Shown here: piece after piece, positions 15,704-23,922 of the stretch
Position numbering within the stretch: the first letter of the stretch is position 1
Layout of the letters: the number at the start of each line of letters is the position of its first letter
From: Actinomycetota bacterium
Lineage (GTDB): Bacteria > Actinomycetota > Actinomycetes > Propionibacteriales > Propionibacteriaceae
Length of the DNA: 64,000 nucleotides
Assembly (NCBI GenBank): GCA_020161755.1
Contig: JAIUOS010000011.1
Location: 1 to 64,000 of the forward strand
Reading direction: 5' to 3'
Notes under the pieces: generated by a model
Databases searched by the model: none
The model's input: only the letters and a program-made list of their open reading frames with translations
What the model was told of the DNA's origin: nothing
Program-made: the position numbers and the translations under genes

Positions 15704-16447
15704 ATGCAGCGGACGGACGGGGCTCGGCGGCGCACGGCCGTGCTGGCGTGGCTCGCGGTGGGCGTGCTCGTGACCGCCGCCGTCGTGGTGGCGCTGAACT
15801 GGCGCACGGTCACCGGCTGGTTCGCCCCCGGGCCGCCCGTCCCCGGCAACACGATGTTCACCAGTTCGGCCAAGGACATCGCGACCGCCCGGACCCAGCT
15901 CGCCGCGCTCGTCGTGGTTCCCCGTCCCGGCAGCGTCGGCGGCTACTCCCGCGCCCGGTTCGGGGACGCCTGGACCGACACCGACCGCAACGGCTGCAAC
16001 CAGCGCGACGACGTGCTGCTGCGCGACCTGCTCAAGGACCGTCCCTACCGGGTGGCCCGGCAGGGCCGCTGCGACCACGACGTCCGCTCGGGCTCCTGGG
16101 CCGACCCGTACACCGGGACCGTCGTCACCCTCACCGATGCGAAGAAGCAGTCCGAGCAGGTGCAGATCGACCACATCGTCGCGCTGAGCGTCGCGTGGCG
16201 GTACGGCGCGGACGCCTGGACCCCCGCCCGGCGGCTCACGTTCGCCAACGACCTGCGCAACCTGGTGGCGGTCGACGGGGCCACCAACAAGGGCAAGGGC
16301 AACGCCGACGCCAGCCAGTGGCGTCCCGACCGGGGCGCCGAGTGCGGCTACGCGGTGCGCTACGTGATGGTGAAGGCCGCCTACGCCCTCCCCACCGACC
16401 GGCAGGAGAAGCAGGCGCTGGCCGCCATGCTCGACACGTGCGGCTGA
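15704..16447 (+). CDS. Exported HNH nuclease (GmrSD/DUF1524-like)
   Basis: The 247-residue product has an N-terminal hydrophobic segment (VLAWLAVGVLVTAAVVVAL, about 13-31) and then a DUF1524-type HNH nuclease fold. Evidence is YSRARFGDAW followed by DTDRNGCNQRDDVL (about 86-108), QIDHIVALSVAW with the metal and general-base residues (about 154-165), and NDLRNLVAVDGATNKGKGNA. It resembles secreted or membrane-tethered DNases common in actinobacteria, probably for nutrient scavenging or defence outside the cell. GGGGAGGAC ends 1 nt before ATG 15704. It is 60 bp before the beta-glucosidase gene and shows no link to it. Confidence 0.86.
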   Translation: MQRTDGARRRTAVLAWLAVGVLVTAAVVVALNWRTVTGWFAPGPPVPGNTMFTSSAKDIATARTQLAALVVVPRPGSVGGYSRARFGDAWTDTDRNGCNQRDDVLLRDLLKDRPYRVARQGRCDHDVRSGSWADPYTGTVVTLTDAKKQSEQVQIDHIVALSVAWRYGADAWTPARRLTFANDLRNLVAVDGATNKGKGNADASQWRPDRGAECGYAVRYVMVKAAYALPTDRQEKQALAAMLDTCG

Positions 16448-16507
16448 TTCGCCACTGGCCGCCGGGGCCCGGTGTAGCGTCGAGCCAGGACCAACGAAGG
16501 TGCCGGC

Positions 16508-17782
16508 ATGCCTGGTTTCTCGCTCCCGAACTGCGCCCTCGGCGTGGCCACGGCGGCCACACAGATCGAGGGTGGCGACCTCGACACCAACTGGCATCGC
16601 TGGGCGGCGACGCCCGGCCACATCCACGACGGCACCACACCGGCCCGGGCGGCCGACCACTGGAACCGGGTGGCGCCGGACACCGCGCTCCTGGCCGAAC
16701 TCGGCGTCCGCCACTACCGGCTGGGACTGGAGTGGGCGCGCCTCGAGCCCGCCCCCGGACGTTTCGACGCCGACGCGTTCGCCCACTACCGCGACGAGCT
16801 GACCGGGCTGCGGGACGCCGGCATCACCCCGCTGGTGACCCTGCACCACTTCAGCGTGCCGGGCTGGTTCGACGACGCCGGCGGCTGGCTCGCCCCAGCG
16901 GCGGTGCGCACGTTCCTTCGCCTGGTGGAGAAGGTCGTGCGCGAGCTCGGCGACCTGGTCGGGGAGTGGATCACGATCAACGAGATCAACGTGCAGGCGG
17001 TGAAGGGCTGGCTGTACGGGGAGTGGCCGCCGGGCGAGATGTCGCTGCCGCGCACGATCGCGGTGATGCAGGCACTGCTGGAGGCCCACGTGGCCGCGTA
17101 CCGGCTGATCCACGAGCTCCAGCCGGACGCGCTGGTCGGCGCCGCACACCACCTGCGGGTGTTCCGTCCGCGGCACCGGGCCAACCCGGTGCACGCGGCG
17201 TCCGCGCTCGCCACCCGGCACCTGTTCCAGGGGGCGGCGGTGCGGGCCGCGTCCACCGGCCGCTTCCTGCCCCCGTTGCGGACGCCGCGCGGCGTGCGTC
17301 CGGGCCGATACGCCGACTTCCAGGCGATCAACTACTACACGCGCAACACGGTGCGGGGGATCGGCGACGAGATGGCGACCGGCGTCCCGGTGAACGACCT
17401 GGGCTGGGAGATCCACCCGGCCGGGCTGGTCGAGCTGGCCGCGTGGGCGCACCGGGTGCTGCCGGTGCCGGTGTGGATCACCGAGAACGGCACCGCCGAC
17501 GCCGCCGACAGCTTCCGCGCGCGTTACCTCTACGAGCACCTGGCCGCGATCGCCGCGTCCGACCTGCCCATCGAGCGCTACTACCACTGGTGCTTCACCG
17601 ACAACTGGGAGTGGGCCGAAGGCGAGTCGGCGAGGTTCGGCCTGGTGGCGCTCGACTTCGAGAGCCAGGAGCGGACGATCCGGGAGTCCGGACGGTTCTA
17701 TGCCGACGTGATTGCACACTCCGGCGCTACGGTCGAGGCGCACGACCGGTGGGTCGCCGGCCAGCAGTACCCGATCGGGTGA
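16508..17782 (+). CDS. Glycoside hydrolase family 1 (beta-glucosidase-like)
   Basis: A 424-residue cytoplasmic GH1 enzyme, slightly shorter than the usual 450-480. N-terminal LGVATAATQIEGG is the GH1 signature. The acid/base Glu lies in ITINEINVQ (family consensus T[FL]NEP; the usual Pro is Ile here). The nucleophile Glu lies in WITENGTAD (about 321-329). YYHWCFTDNWEWAEG is the aglycone-site Trp motif. It should cleave terminal beta-linked glucose or a related sugar. ATG 16508 follows GAAGG by 7 nt. The next gene, 10 bp on, is a sugar symporter, so uptake and cleavage of a beta-glucoside are coupled. Confidence 0.9.
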   Translation: MPGFSLPNCALGVATAATQIEGGDLDTNWHRWAATPGHIHDGTTPARAADHWNRVAPDTALLAELGVRHYRLGLEWARLEPAPGRFDADAFAHYRDELTGLRDAGITPLVTLHHFSVPGWFDDAGGWLAPAAVRTFLRLVEKVVRELGDLVGEWITINEINVQAVKGWLYGEWPPGEMSLPRTIAVMQALLEAHVAAYRLIHELQPDALVGAAHHLRVFRPRHRANPVHAASALATRHLFQGAAVRAASTGRFLPPLRTPRGVRPGRYADFQAINYYTRNTVRGIGDEMATGVPVNDLGWEIHPAGLVELAAWAHRVLPVPVWITENGTADAADSFRARYLYEHLAAIAASDLPIERYYHWCFTDNWEWAEGESARFGLVALDFESQERTIRESGRFYADVIAHSGATVEAHDRWVAGQQYPIG

Positions 17783-17792
17783 GGGGGACGCG

Positions 17793-19190
17793 ATGAGTGA
17801 CGCCGAACCGGCTGCGGTCACGGTGCCGCCGGCGATCGACCGCCGGAACCTGTGGGCCTTCGGGATCGGCACGGTCGGCCGGGACATGGTCTACACCCTG
17901 GTCAGCCTGTACCTGGTGTTCTTCCTCAGCGACGTGCTGCGTCCGCCGCCCCAGGAGTTCCTGTGGGCCAGCTCGCTGATCCTCATCGCCCGGCTGTTCG
18001 ACGCGGTCGCCGACATCGTGATGGGCGCGATCGTCGACAACACCCGGACGCGGTGGGGCCACTACAAGCCCTGGATCGCGGTCGGGGTGGTGGCGTCCTC
18101 GATCGCCACCGTCCTGCTGTTCACCGACCTCGGGCTGACCGGCACCGCGTTCGTGGTGGTGTTCGCGCTGGTCTACCTGCTGTGGAGCCTGTCGTGGACG
18201 GCGAACGACATCCCGTACTGGTCGCTGCTGCCGGCCCTGACCATCGACCAGAAGCAGCGCGAGCGCTTCGGGTCGGTGGCCAAGATCTTCGCCACCATCG
18301 GGCTGTTCGTGGTGGTGGTCGCGGTGCTTCCGGTCACCCAGGCCCTGACCCCGTCGGCGGGCGCGACGGGAGCGTGGACGCTGTTCGCGATCGGCGTGGT
18401 GGCGATCATGCTGTGCAGCCAGTCGGTGACGCTGTTCGGCGTCCGCGAGCCCCCGATCGTGGTCGAGCAGGAGCGCACCAGCCTCCGTGGACTGGCGAGG
18501 GTCGTGTTCGGCAACGACCAGCTGCTGTGGACCGCGATCGCGATGGTCCTGTTCATGACCGGCTACCTCACCACGACCACGTTCGGCACCTACTACTTCA
18601 AGTACGTGTACGGCGACGAGACGATGTACTCACCGTTCGGCGCGGTGCTGGTGGCCAGCCAGCTGGTGGGCTACGCGATCTTCCCGTGGGTGTCGAAGCG
18701 CTACTCGCGGCGCACCCTGTACTCGTTCGCGACCGGCCTGATCCTGGCCGGCTACCTCGTCTTCTTCGTCAGCCCCGCCCAGATCGCGTTCATCCTGGTG
18801 GCCGGCCTGCTGCTGTTCCTCGGCTCCTCGTTCATCACGCTGCTGATGCTGGTGTTCCTCACCGACACCATCGAGTACGGGCAGTGGAAGCTGGGACGCC
18901 GCAACGGCGCGGTCACCTTCGCGTTGCAGCCGTTCATCAACAAGGTGGGCGCGGCGCTGTCGACCGAGATCGTGGCGGTGGCGATCGTGATCGCGGGCGT
19001 GAACCCCGCGCGGCCTGCCGACACCTCGGCGTCCGGCCTGCTCACGATCAAGATCGGCATGCTGGTGCTGCCGCCGGTGCTGATCGTGATCAGCTACCTG
19101 ATCTACCGGGCGAAGTACCGCATCGACGAGGCGTTCTACGACCGCATCGTCGCCGACCTGCGCGAGCGCGGGGAGCTGCGCGCGCCCTGA
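17793..19190 (+). CDS. Glycoside-pentoside-hexuronide (GPH) family sugar symporter
   Basis: A 465-residue, 12-segment MFS protein of the GPH:cation symporter branch (MelB/XynP-like). The N-terminal segment FGIGTVGRDMVYTLVSLYLVFF and the motif RLFDAVADIVMGAIVDNTRTRWGHYKPWI (about 67-95) with its D, R and KPW positions are diagnostic. The membrane segment SLSWTANDIPYWSLLPAL is also characteristic. It should import a glycoside with H+ or Na+. GAGGGGG precedes ATG 17793, which is 10 bp after the GH1 stop, so the two genes form an operon for a beta-glycoside. No regulator gene is adjacent. Confidence 0.9.
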   Translation: MSDAEPAAVTVPPAIDRRNLWAFGIGTVGRDMVYTLVSLYLVFFLSDVLRPPPQEFLWASSLILIARLFDAVADIVMGAIVDNTRTRWGHYKPWIAVGVVASSIATVLLFTDLGLTGTAFVVVFALVYLLWSLSWTANDIPYWSLLPALTIDQKQRERFGSVAKIFATIGLFVVVVAVLPVTQALTPSAGATGAWTLFAIGVVAIMLCSQSVTLFGVREPPIVVEQERTSLRGLARVVFGNDQLLWTAIAMVLFMTGYLTTTTFGTYYFKYVYGDETMYSPFGAVLVASQLVGYAIFPWVSKRYSRRTLYSFATGLILAGYLVFFVSPAQIAFILVAGLLLFLGSSFITLLMLVFLTDTIEYGQWKLGRRNGAVTFALQPFINKVGAALSTEIVAVAIVIAGVNPARPADTSASGLLTIKIGMLVLPPVLIVISYLIYRAKYRIDEAFYDRIVADLRERGELRAP

Positions 19191-19205
19191 ACCGGCGTGC
19201 CCGGC

Positions 19206-20408
19206 CTAGGAGAGCGCGATGACGGAGGCGTCGATCACCGACTCGTGGCTCCGGATGGCGTCCAGCAGGGCGTCGTCCACGGCGCCCTCGATGTTGATGT
19301 GGGCGACCGCGGCGAGCGCGCCGTCGAAGATGATGTTCTCCATCTCCTGGACGTTGATACCGGCCGCGCTGATCGCGTCCAGCGTGTGGGCCAGTGTCCC
19401 GGGCCGGTCGAGGTGGCGCACCACGATCGTGGACGTCGCGGGCGTCTTCCTGGCCAGGTTGACCACGTTCGGCACCGACCCGGTCTCGGCGAACACGCGG
19501 ACGATCCGGACGGCCTCGGCCGCGATCGCCTCCTGCGCCTGGTCGGTGGACGCGCCGATGTGGTGGGTGCCGTAGACGCCGGGCAACTGCGCGACCTCGG
19601 AGGCGAAGTCGCCGGTTCCGGTGGCCGGCTCGTCGGCGAACACGTCCAGACCGGCGCGCAGGCCCCTCGCCCGGATCGCGGCGACCAGCGCGGGCTCGTC
19701 CACGACCTCGCCGCGGGAGGTGTTGACGAAGAACGCGCCGTCCTTCATGGCGTCGAAGAAGGCGGCGTCGAGCAGGCCCCGAGTCTCGGAGTTGAGGGCG
19801 ACGTGGACGCTGACGATGTCGGCGGTCCTCGCGACCTCGAGCGGAGAAGCGGCCAGCGTGACGCCCAGCTCCGACGCCCGCTCGGGCGTGAGGCTGCGGC
19901 TCCAGGCCACCACCTTCAGGCCGAACGCCCTGGCCCGCGGGATCATCTCCTTGCCGATCCCGCCGACGCCGATCAGGCCGAGCGTGAGGCCGTACAGGCC
20001 CTTGGCCTTCGAGTACTCGGACTTGTTCCAGCGGCCCGCACGCAGGTCGGCGACGCTGTCGGCGATCCGGCGATCGAGCGCACAGATCAGGCCGAACGCG
20101 AGCTCGGCGACGGCGATCGAGTTCTTGCCGGGGCAGTTGGCGACGTAGATGCCGAGCCGGGACGCGGTGGCGACGTCGATCGTGTTGTAGCCCGCACCCG
20201 CGCGGACCACCAGCTTCAGCGGGCCGGCCTCGAGTGCCGCGGCCGGGACCTTCGTGCTGCGCACCACCAGCACGTCGGGGGCGTCGGCCGCGATCTGGTC
20301 GACGAGGGCCTGGTCCTTCAGGGCAGGGGAGAACACCACCTCGCAGCCGGCCGCGGTGAGGCCGTCGAGACCGGACTGTTCGAACTGGTCGGCAACGAGT
20401 ACTCGCAT
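19206..20408 (-). CDS. serA: D-3-phosphoglycerate dehydrogenase with ACT domain
   Basis: SerA (400 residues) catalyses the first step of serine synthesis, 3-phosphoglycerate to 3-phosphohydroxypyruvate with NAD+. Motifs: substrate loop VVRAGAGYNTID (about 69-80), NAD-binding LGLIGVGGIGKEM (about 143-155), catalytic FVNTSRGEVVDE (Arg), a Glu in the FADEPA region, and GTHHIGAST (His). A C-terminal ACT domain (VRHLDRPGTLAHTLDAISAAGINVQEME) suits feedback by serine. This is the short, ACT-only form, without the extra domain of mycobacterial SerA. TAGGTT lies 6 nt before ATG 20408, so the mRNA is probably leaderless. Confidence 0.93.
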   Translation of the reverse strand: MRVLVADQFEQSGLDGLTAAGCEVVFSPALKDQALVDQIAADAPDVLVVRSTKVPAAALEAGPLKLVVRAGAGYNTIDVATASRLGIYVANCPGKNSIAVAELAFGLICALDRRIADSVADLRAGRWNKSEYSKAKGLYGLTLGLIGVGGIGKEMIPRARAFGLKVVAWSRSLTPERASELGVTLAASPLEVARTADIVSVHVALNSETRGLLDAAFFDAMKDGAFFVNTSRGEVVDEPALVAAIRARGLRAGLDVFADEPATGTGDFASEVAQLPGVYGTHHIGASTDQAQEAIAAEAVRIVRVFAETGSVPNVVNLARKTPATSTIVVRHLDRPGTLAHTLDAISAAGINVQEMENIIFDGALAAVAHINIEGAVDDALLDAIRSHESVIDASVIALS

Positions 20409-20644
20409 GCCCCCAACCTATTGCCGCGGGTGCCCTCGCGTCCGGTTCACCCCTGATCTCCGCCGCGTGCGGCCGGCCCACGCCGGCCATGGGCGAACCG
20501 ATCTGCACTGGATCGGGTCGTTTTCGGCCTGATCGGCCGACGTGCGGACCGATCCAGGGCGGATTGCGTACTGCACTGAGATCGCGATGTTCGCCGGGAA
20601 GGAGGCCCAGCTGTCGGTCCGGGGCATGACACGATGGGCCGGAC
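20409..20644. promoter_or_regulatory. Structured divergent promoter region between serA and the helicase
   Basis: On the minus strand TAGGTT (20415-20420) is the serA -10 box. The region also holds a perfect inverted repeat GGCCGGC-CCAC-GCCGGCC (20471-20488). A nested structure follows: outer arms CTGGATCGG (20508-20516) and CCGATCCAG (20549-20557) around an inner CGGCC/GGCCG hairpin (20525-20539). Two copies of CTGCACTG (20503-20510, 20571-20578) flank it. Its function is unknown; it could be an operator or a transcribed structure in the helicase leader. Confidence 0.5.
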
Positions 20645-23164
20645 ATGAGACTCACCGACCTGGTGCCCGCGGACGGCGCCGCCGACCCCGACCGGCTGTA
20701 CGAGGCCTTCCTGGAGTGGACGGCCGCGGACGGCATCACGCTCTACCCGCACCAGGACGAGGCCGTCATCGACATCCTCACCGGCGCGAACGTCATCGTC
20801 ACCACGCCCACCGGCTCGGGCAAGTCGCTGATCGCCACCGCCGCCCACTTCGCCGCGCTGGCGGCCGGTGGACGCAGCTACTACACCGCCCCGATCAAGG
20901 CCCTGGTCAGCGAGAAGTTCTTCGCCCTGTGCGCGGTCTTCGGCGCGGCCAACGTCGGCATGGTCACCGGCGACGCCTCGGTGAACCCCGACGCGCCGAT
21001 CGTGTGCTGCACCGCCGAGATCCTGGCCAACATCGCCCTCCGCGAGGGCCGGGACGCCCACGTCGACCAGGTGGTGATGGACGAGTTCCACTTCCTCGCC
21101 GACCGCGACCGCGGCTGGGCCTGGCAGGTGCCGCTGGTGGAGCTCCCGCAGGCCCAGTTCGTGATCATGTCCGCCACCCTCGGCGACATGAGCGACACCG
21201 CCGCCGGGCTCGAGCGCCGCACCGGCCGTCCGTCCACGATCGTCGGGGGCGCGCTGCGCCCGGTGCCACTGGTCTACTCGTGGGCGGTGACGCCGGTCCA
21301 CGAGACCATCCAGGGCCTCATCGACACCCGCCAGGCGCCGGTCTACGTGGTGCACCCCACCCAGGGCAGCGCCGTCGACCGCGCGCAGGCCCTGCTCAGC
21401 TCCGGCATCGTCGACCGCAGCCACCGGGCGGCCCTGGTCGAGGCCCTGCGCGGGTTTCGGTTCTCCGGCGGCTTCGGCAAGACGCTGTCCACGCTGCTGC
21501 ACGCCGGCATCGCCGTCCACCACGCCGGCATGCTGCCCCGCTACCGGCGCCTCGTCGAGACCCTCGCCCAGCGCGGGCTGCTCACCGTCATCTGCGGCAC
21601 CGACACCCTCGGCGTCGGCATCAACGTGCCGATCCGCACCGTGCTGTTCGCGGCGCTCGCCAAGTTCGACGGGCGCCGCTCCCGCGTCCTGCGCAGCCGC
21701 GAGTTCCACCAGATCGCCGGACGCGCGGGGCGCCCCGGCTACGACACCGTCGGCTACGTCGTCGCCCAGGCCCCCGACCACGAGGTCGAGAACACCCGGA
21801 TCCTGGCCAAGTTCGCCGACGACCCGAAGAAGCTGAAGAGCGTGCGCCGCAAGAAGCCGCCCGAGGGCATGGTGAACTTCACCGAGGCCACCTTCACCAA
21901 GCTGATCGAGTCCGAGCCCGAACCGCTGCACGCGCGGATGAGGGTCACCCACGCGATGCTGCTGAACCTGCTGCAGCGCGACGAGGACACCGGCACCGCC
22001 CTGGCCGCCCTGATCGACTCCTGCACGCCCGACCGCACCCAGCGCCAACGGATGCTGCGCCGGGCGGCCGCGATGGGCCGTTCGCTGCTGCGCGCCGGGG
22101 TCGTCACCCGGCTCGCCGAGCCGACACCCGGCGGACGCCGCTACGCGCTGGCCGTCGACCTCCAGTCGAACTTCGCCCTCAACCAGCCCCTGAGCGCGTT
22201 CGCCCTGGCCGCGATGGCCCGGCTCGACCCCGAGACCCCCGGCTACGCCCTCGACGTGGTCAGCGTGATCGAGGCCACCCTCGAAGACCCCAAGGTGATC
22301 CTGCTCGCCCAGCAGTTCAAGGCGCGCGGCGAGGCGGTCGCCGAGCTGAAGGCCGACGGCTACGACTACGAGGAGCGCCAGGAACTGCTGGACGAGGTCA
22401 GCTGGCCGCGCCCGCTGGCCGAGCTGCTCGAGCACGTCTACTCCGGAGAACTGGCCGCCCACCCGTGGCTGGCCGAGAGCCCGGTGAGCCCGAAGTCCGT
22501 CGTCCGCGACCTGTTCGAGCGGGCAATGACGTTCGGCGAGTACGTCGGCTTCTACAAGCTGCAACGCAGTGAGGGCCTGTTGCTGCGCTACCTCTCCGAC
22601 GCCTACCGGGCGCTGCGCCAGACCGTGCCCGAGAGCGTCCGCACCGAGGAACTGGAGGACCTGATCGAGTGGCTGGGCGAGGTCACCCGCCTCACCGACT
22701 CCTCCCTGCTCGACGAGTGGGAGTCGTTGGCCGGGTTGTCGTCCGGCGCCTCCCCGGACGAGCCGTTGCCGCCGCGCCAGACCGTCACCAGCAATCTGCG
22801 GGCGTTCCGGGTGCTGGTACGCAACGCCATGTTCCGCCGGGTCGAACTGGCCTCCGCCGACGACGTGGACGGCCTGGCCGCGCTCGAGCCCGGCGGCGCG
22901 ATGACCCGGACGCGCTGGGACGAGGCGCTGGGGGAGTACTGGGACGAGCACGACGAGCTGCCCACCGACGCGGACGCGCGCGGCCCGAAGCTGCTGGTGG
23001 TCACCGAGCACGGACGCACCTGGGACGTCCGGCAGATCATCGACGACCCGGCCGGCGACCACGACTGGTCGATCACCGCCCGCATTGATCTCGACGAGTG
23101 CGAGGAGGCCGGCGAACTCGTGCTGCGCACCCTCGATTTCGGACGGCTCGACGGCCCGGTCTGA
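20645..23164 (+). CDS. Ski2-like DEAD/DEAH RNA helicase with DUF3516
   Basis: An 839-residue superfamily 2 helicase. Motif I is TPTGSGKS (about 54-61), motif II DEFH (about 145), motif III SATLGD (about 174) and motif VI QIAGRAGRPG (about 355). The layout places it with the Ski2-like group, and the long C-terminal part matches DUF3516, an actinobacterial extension. Ski2-like enzymes unwind RNA for decay or processing; the bacterial members are poorly characterised. No partner exonuclease is adjacent. ATG 20645 is the first start giving the conserved LYPHQDEAV N-terminal motif. It is divergent from serA. Confidence 0.88.
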   Translation: MRLTDLVPADGAADPDRLYEAFLEWTAADGITLYPHQDEAVIDILTGANVIVTTPTGSGKSLIATAAHFAALAAGGRSYYTAPIKALVSEKFFALCAVFGAANVGMVTGDASVNPDAPIVCCTAEILANIALREGRDAHVDQVVMDEFHFLADRDRGWAWQVPLVELPQAQFVIMSATLGDMSDTAAGLERRTGRPSTIVGGALRPVPLVYSWAVTPVHETIQGLIDTRQAPVYVVHPTQGSAVDRAQALLSSGIVDRSHRAALVEALRGFRFSGGFGKTLSTLLHAGIAVHHAGMLPRYRRLVETLAQRGLLTVICGTDTLGVGINVPIRTVLFAALAKFDGRRSRVLRSREFHQIAGRAGRPGYDTVGYVVAQAPDHEVENTRILAKFADDPKKLKSVRRKKPPEGMVNFTEATFTKLIESEPEPLHARMRVTHAMLLNLLQRDEDTGTALAALIDSCTPDRTQRQRMLRRAAAMGRSLLRAGVVTRLAEPTPGGRRYALAVDLQSNFALNQPLSAFALAAMARLDPETPGYALDVVSVIEATLEDPKVILLAQQFKARGEAVAELKADGYDYEERQELLDEVSWPRPLAELLEHVYSGELAAHPWLAESPVSPKSVVRDLFERAMTFGEYVGFYKLQRSEGLLLRYLSDAYRALRQTVPESVRTEELEDLIEWLGEVTRLTDSSLLDEWESLAGLSSGASPDEPLPPRQTVTSNLRAFRVLVRNAMFRRVELASADDVDGLAALEPGGAMTRTRWDEALGEYWDEHDELPTDADARGPKLLVVTEHGRTWDVRQIIDDPAGDHDWSITARIDLDECEEAGELVLRTLDFGRLDGPV

Positions 23165-23268
23165 CGCCCGACCCTCCCGCTGGTGCCGCGAACCGCCATC
23201 GAGCAAACCGCACGGACTTCGCCCCCGCTGGCGCGTCGGCACGGGCGGTGCTTGGCCGAGGCTGGACG

Positions 23269-23919
23269 ATGGAAGGCGTGGAGAAGATGACTGCGCCCCG
23301 ACCGAACCCGGCCCTGCGGCGATGGGGGAGGGCGGTCGTCGCCGCCCTCGGAACCGGGGTGGCCGTCAGCCTGACCGCCTGCGCGACCGCGACGCCCGGT
23401 TTCACCCCGAAGCCGGTGGAGACCATCACCCCGTCCGCCCCGACCCGGACGCCGTCCAGCACGGCGACCTCGACGGCCACGTCGAGCGCGTCCCAGACCG
23501 CGACGGCCACGCCGAGCCCCGCGTCGGTGAAGGCGTCGGGGAGCCTGACGATGTACGCCGAGGTCACGAAAAAGCTCACCGGCACGTGCGGGACGAAGAA
23601 CGGGGCGTCCACGATCACCCTCGCCGACCACGCGAACGACTTCTACGGCACCGTGGACGCCACGATCGTGCTGAAGGCCGGCAAGGCCGCCGTCGACTCG
23701 GTGGCCGTCGCCTTCGGCGAGGACTCCGAGGGGTTCACCTGGAAGCTGTCCTACGACTCCGCCAAGACCGCGAGCGGGACGTCGGCCAAGCTGGCGTCCG
23801 CCGGCAACACCTACACGGTCTCGGGCAAGCTCAAGGCCGTGGAGACCCGGAAGGGCAAGACCATCGAAGAGGTCCTGCCCTTCAAGGTCGTCGCGAAGTG
23901 CGCGGGCGCCCAGTGGTGA
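23269..23919 (+). CDS. Lipoprotein with Thr/Ser-rich linker
   Basis: The 216-residue product has a lipoprotein signal peptide: basic RRWGRA, a hydrophobic core VVAALGTGVAVSL and lipobox LTAC (Cys about residue 44). A long Thr/Ser/Pro/Ala-rich linker follows (about 45-90), then a beta-rich globular domain with one Cys pair (KLTGTCGTKN and VVAKCAGAQW). The family is not recognised; it resembles small actinobacterial surface lipoproteins. ATG 23269 is chosen because GAGG lies 7 nt before it; ATG 23287 is an alternative. It converges on the cell-wall hydrolase, with 3 bp between stops. Confidence 0.75.
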   Translation: MEGVEKMTAPRPNPALRRWGRAVVAALGTGVAVSLTACATATPGFTPKPVETITPSAPTRTPSSTATSTATSSASQTATATPSPASVKASGSLTMYAEVTKKLTGTCGTKNGASTITLADHANDFYGTVDATIVLKAGKAAVDSVAVAFGEDSEGFTWKLSYDSAKTASGTSAKLASAGNTYTVSGKLKAVETRKGKTIEEVLPFKVVAKCAGAQW

Positions 23920-23922
23920 CGG

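Noticed and set aside
20447-23242. Long minus-strand frame antisense to the helicase, and similar ones at 15419-17887, 54038-56710 and 59138-61912
   Set aside because: No domain, no ribosome binding site, and each runs opposite a gene with clear family motifs. Long open antisense frames are expected at this GC content.
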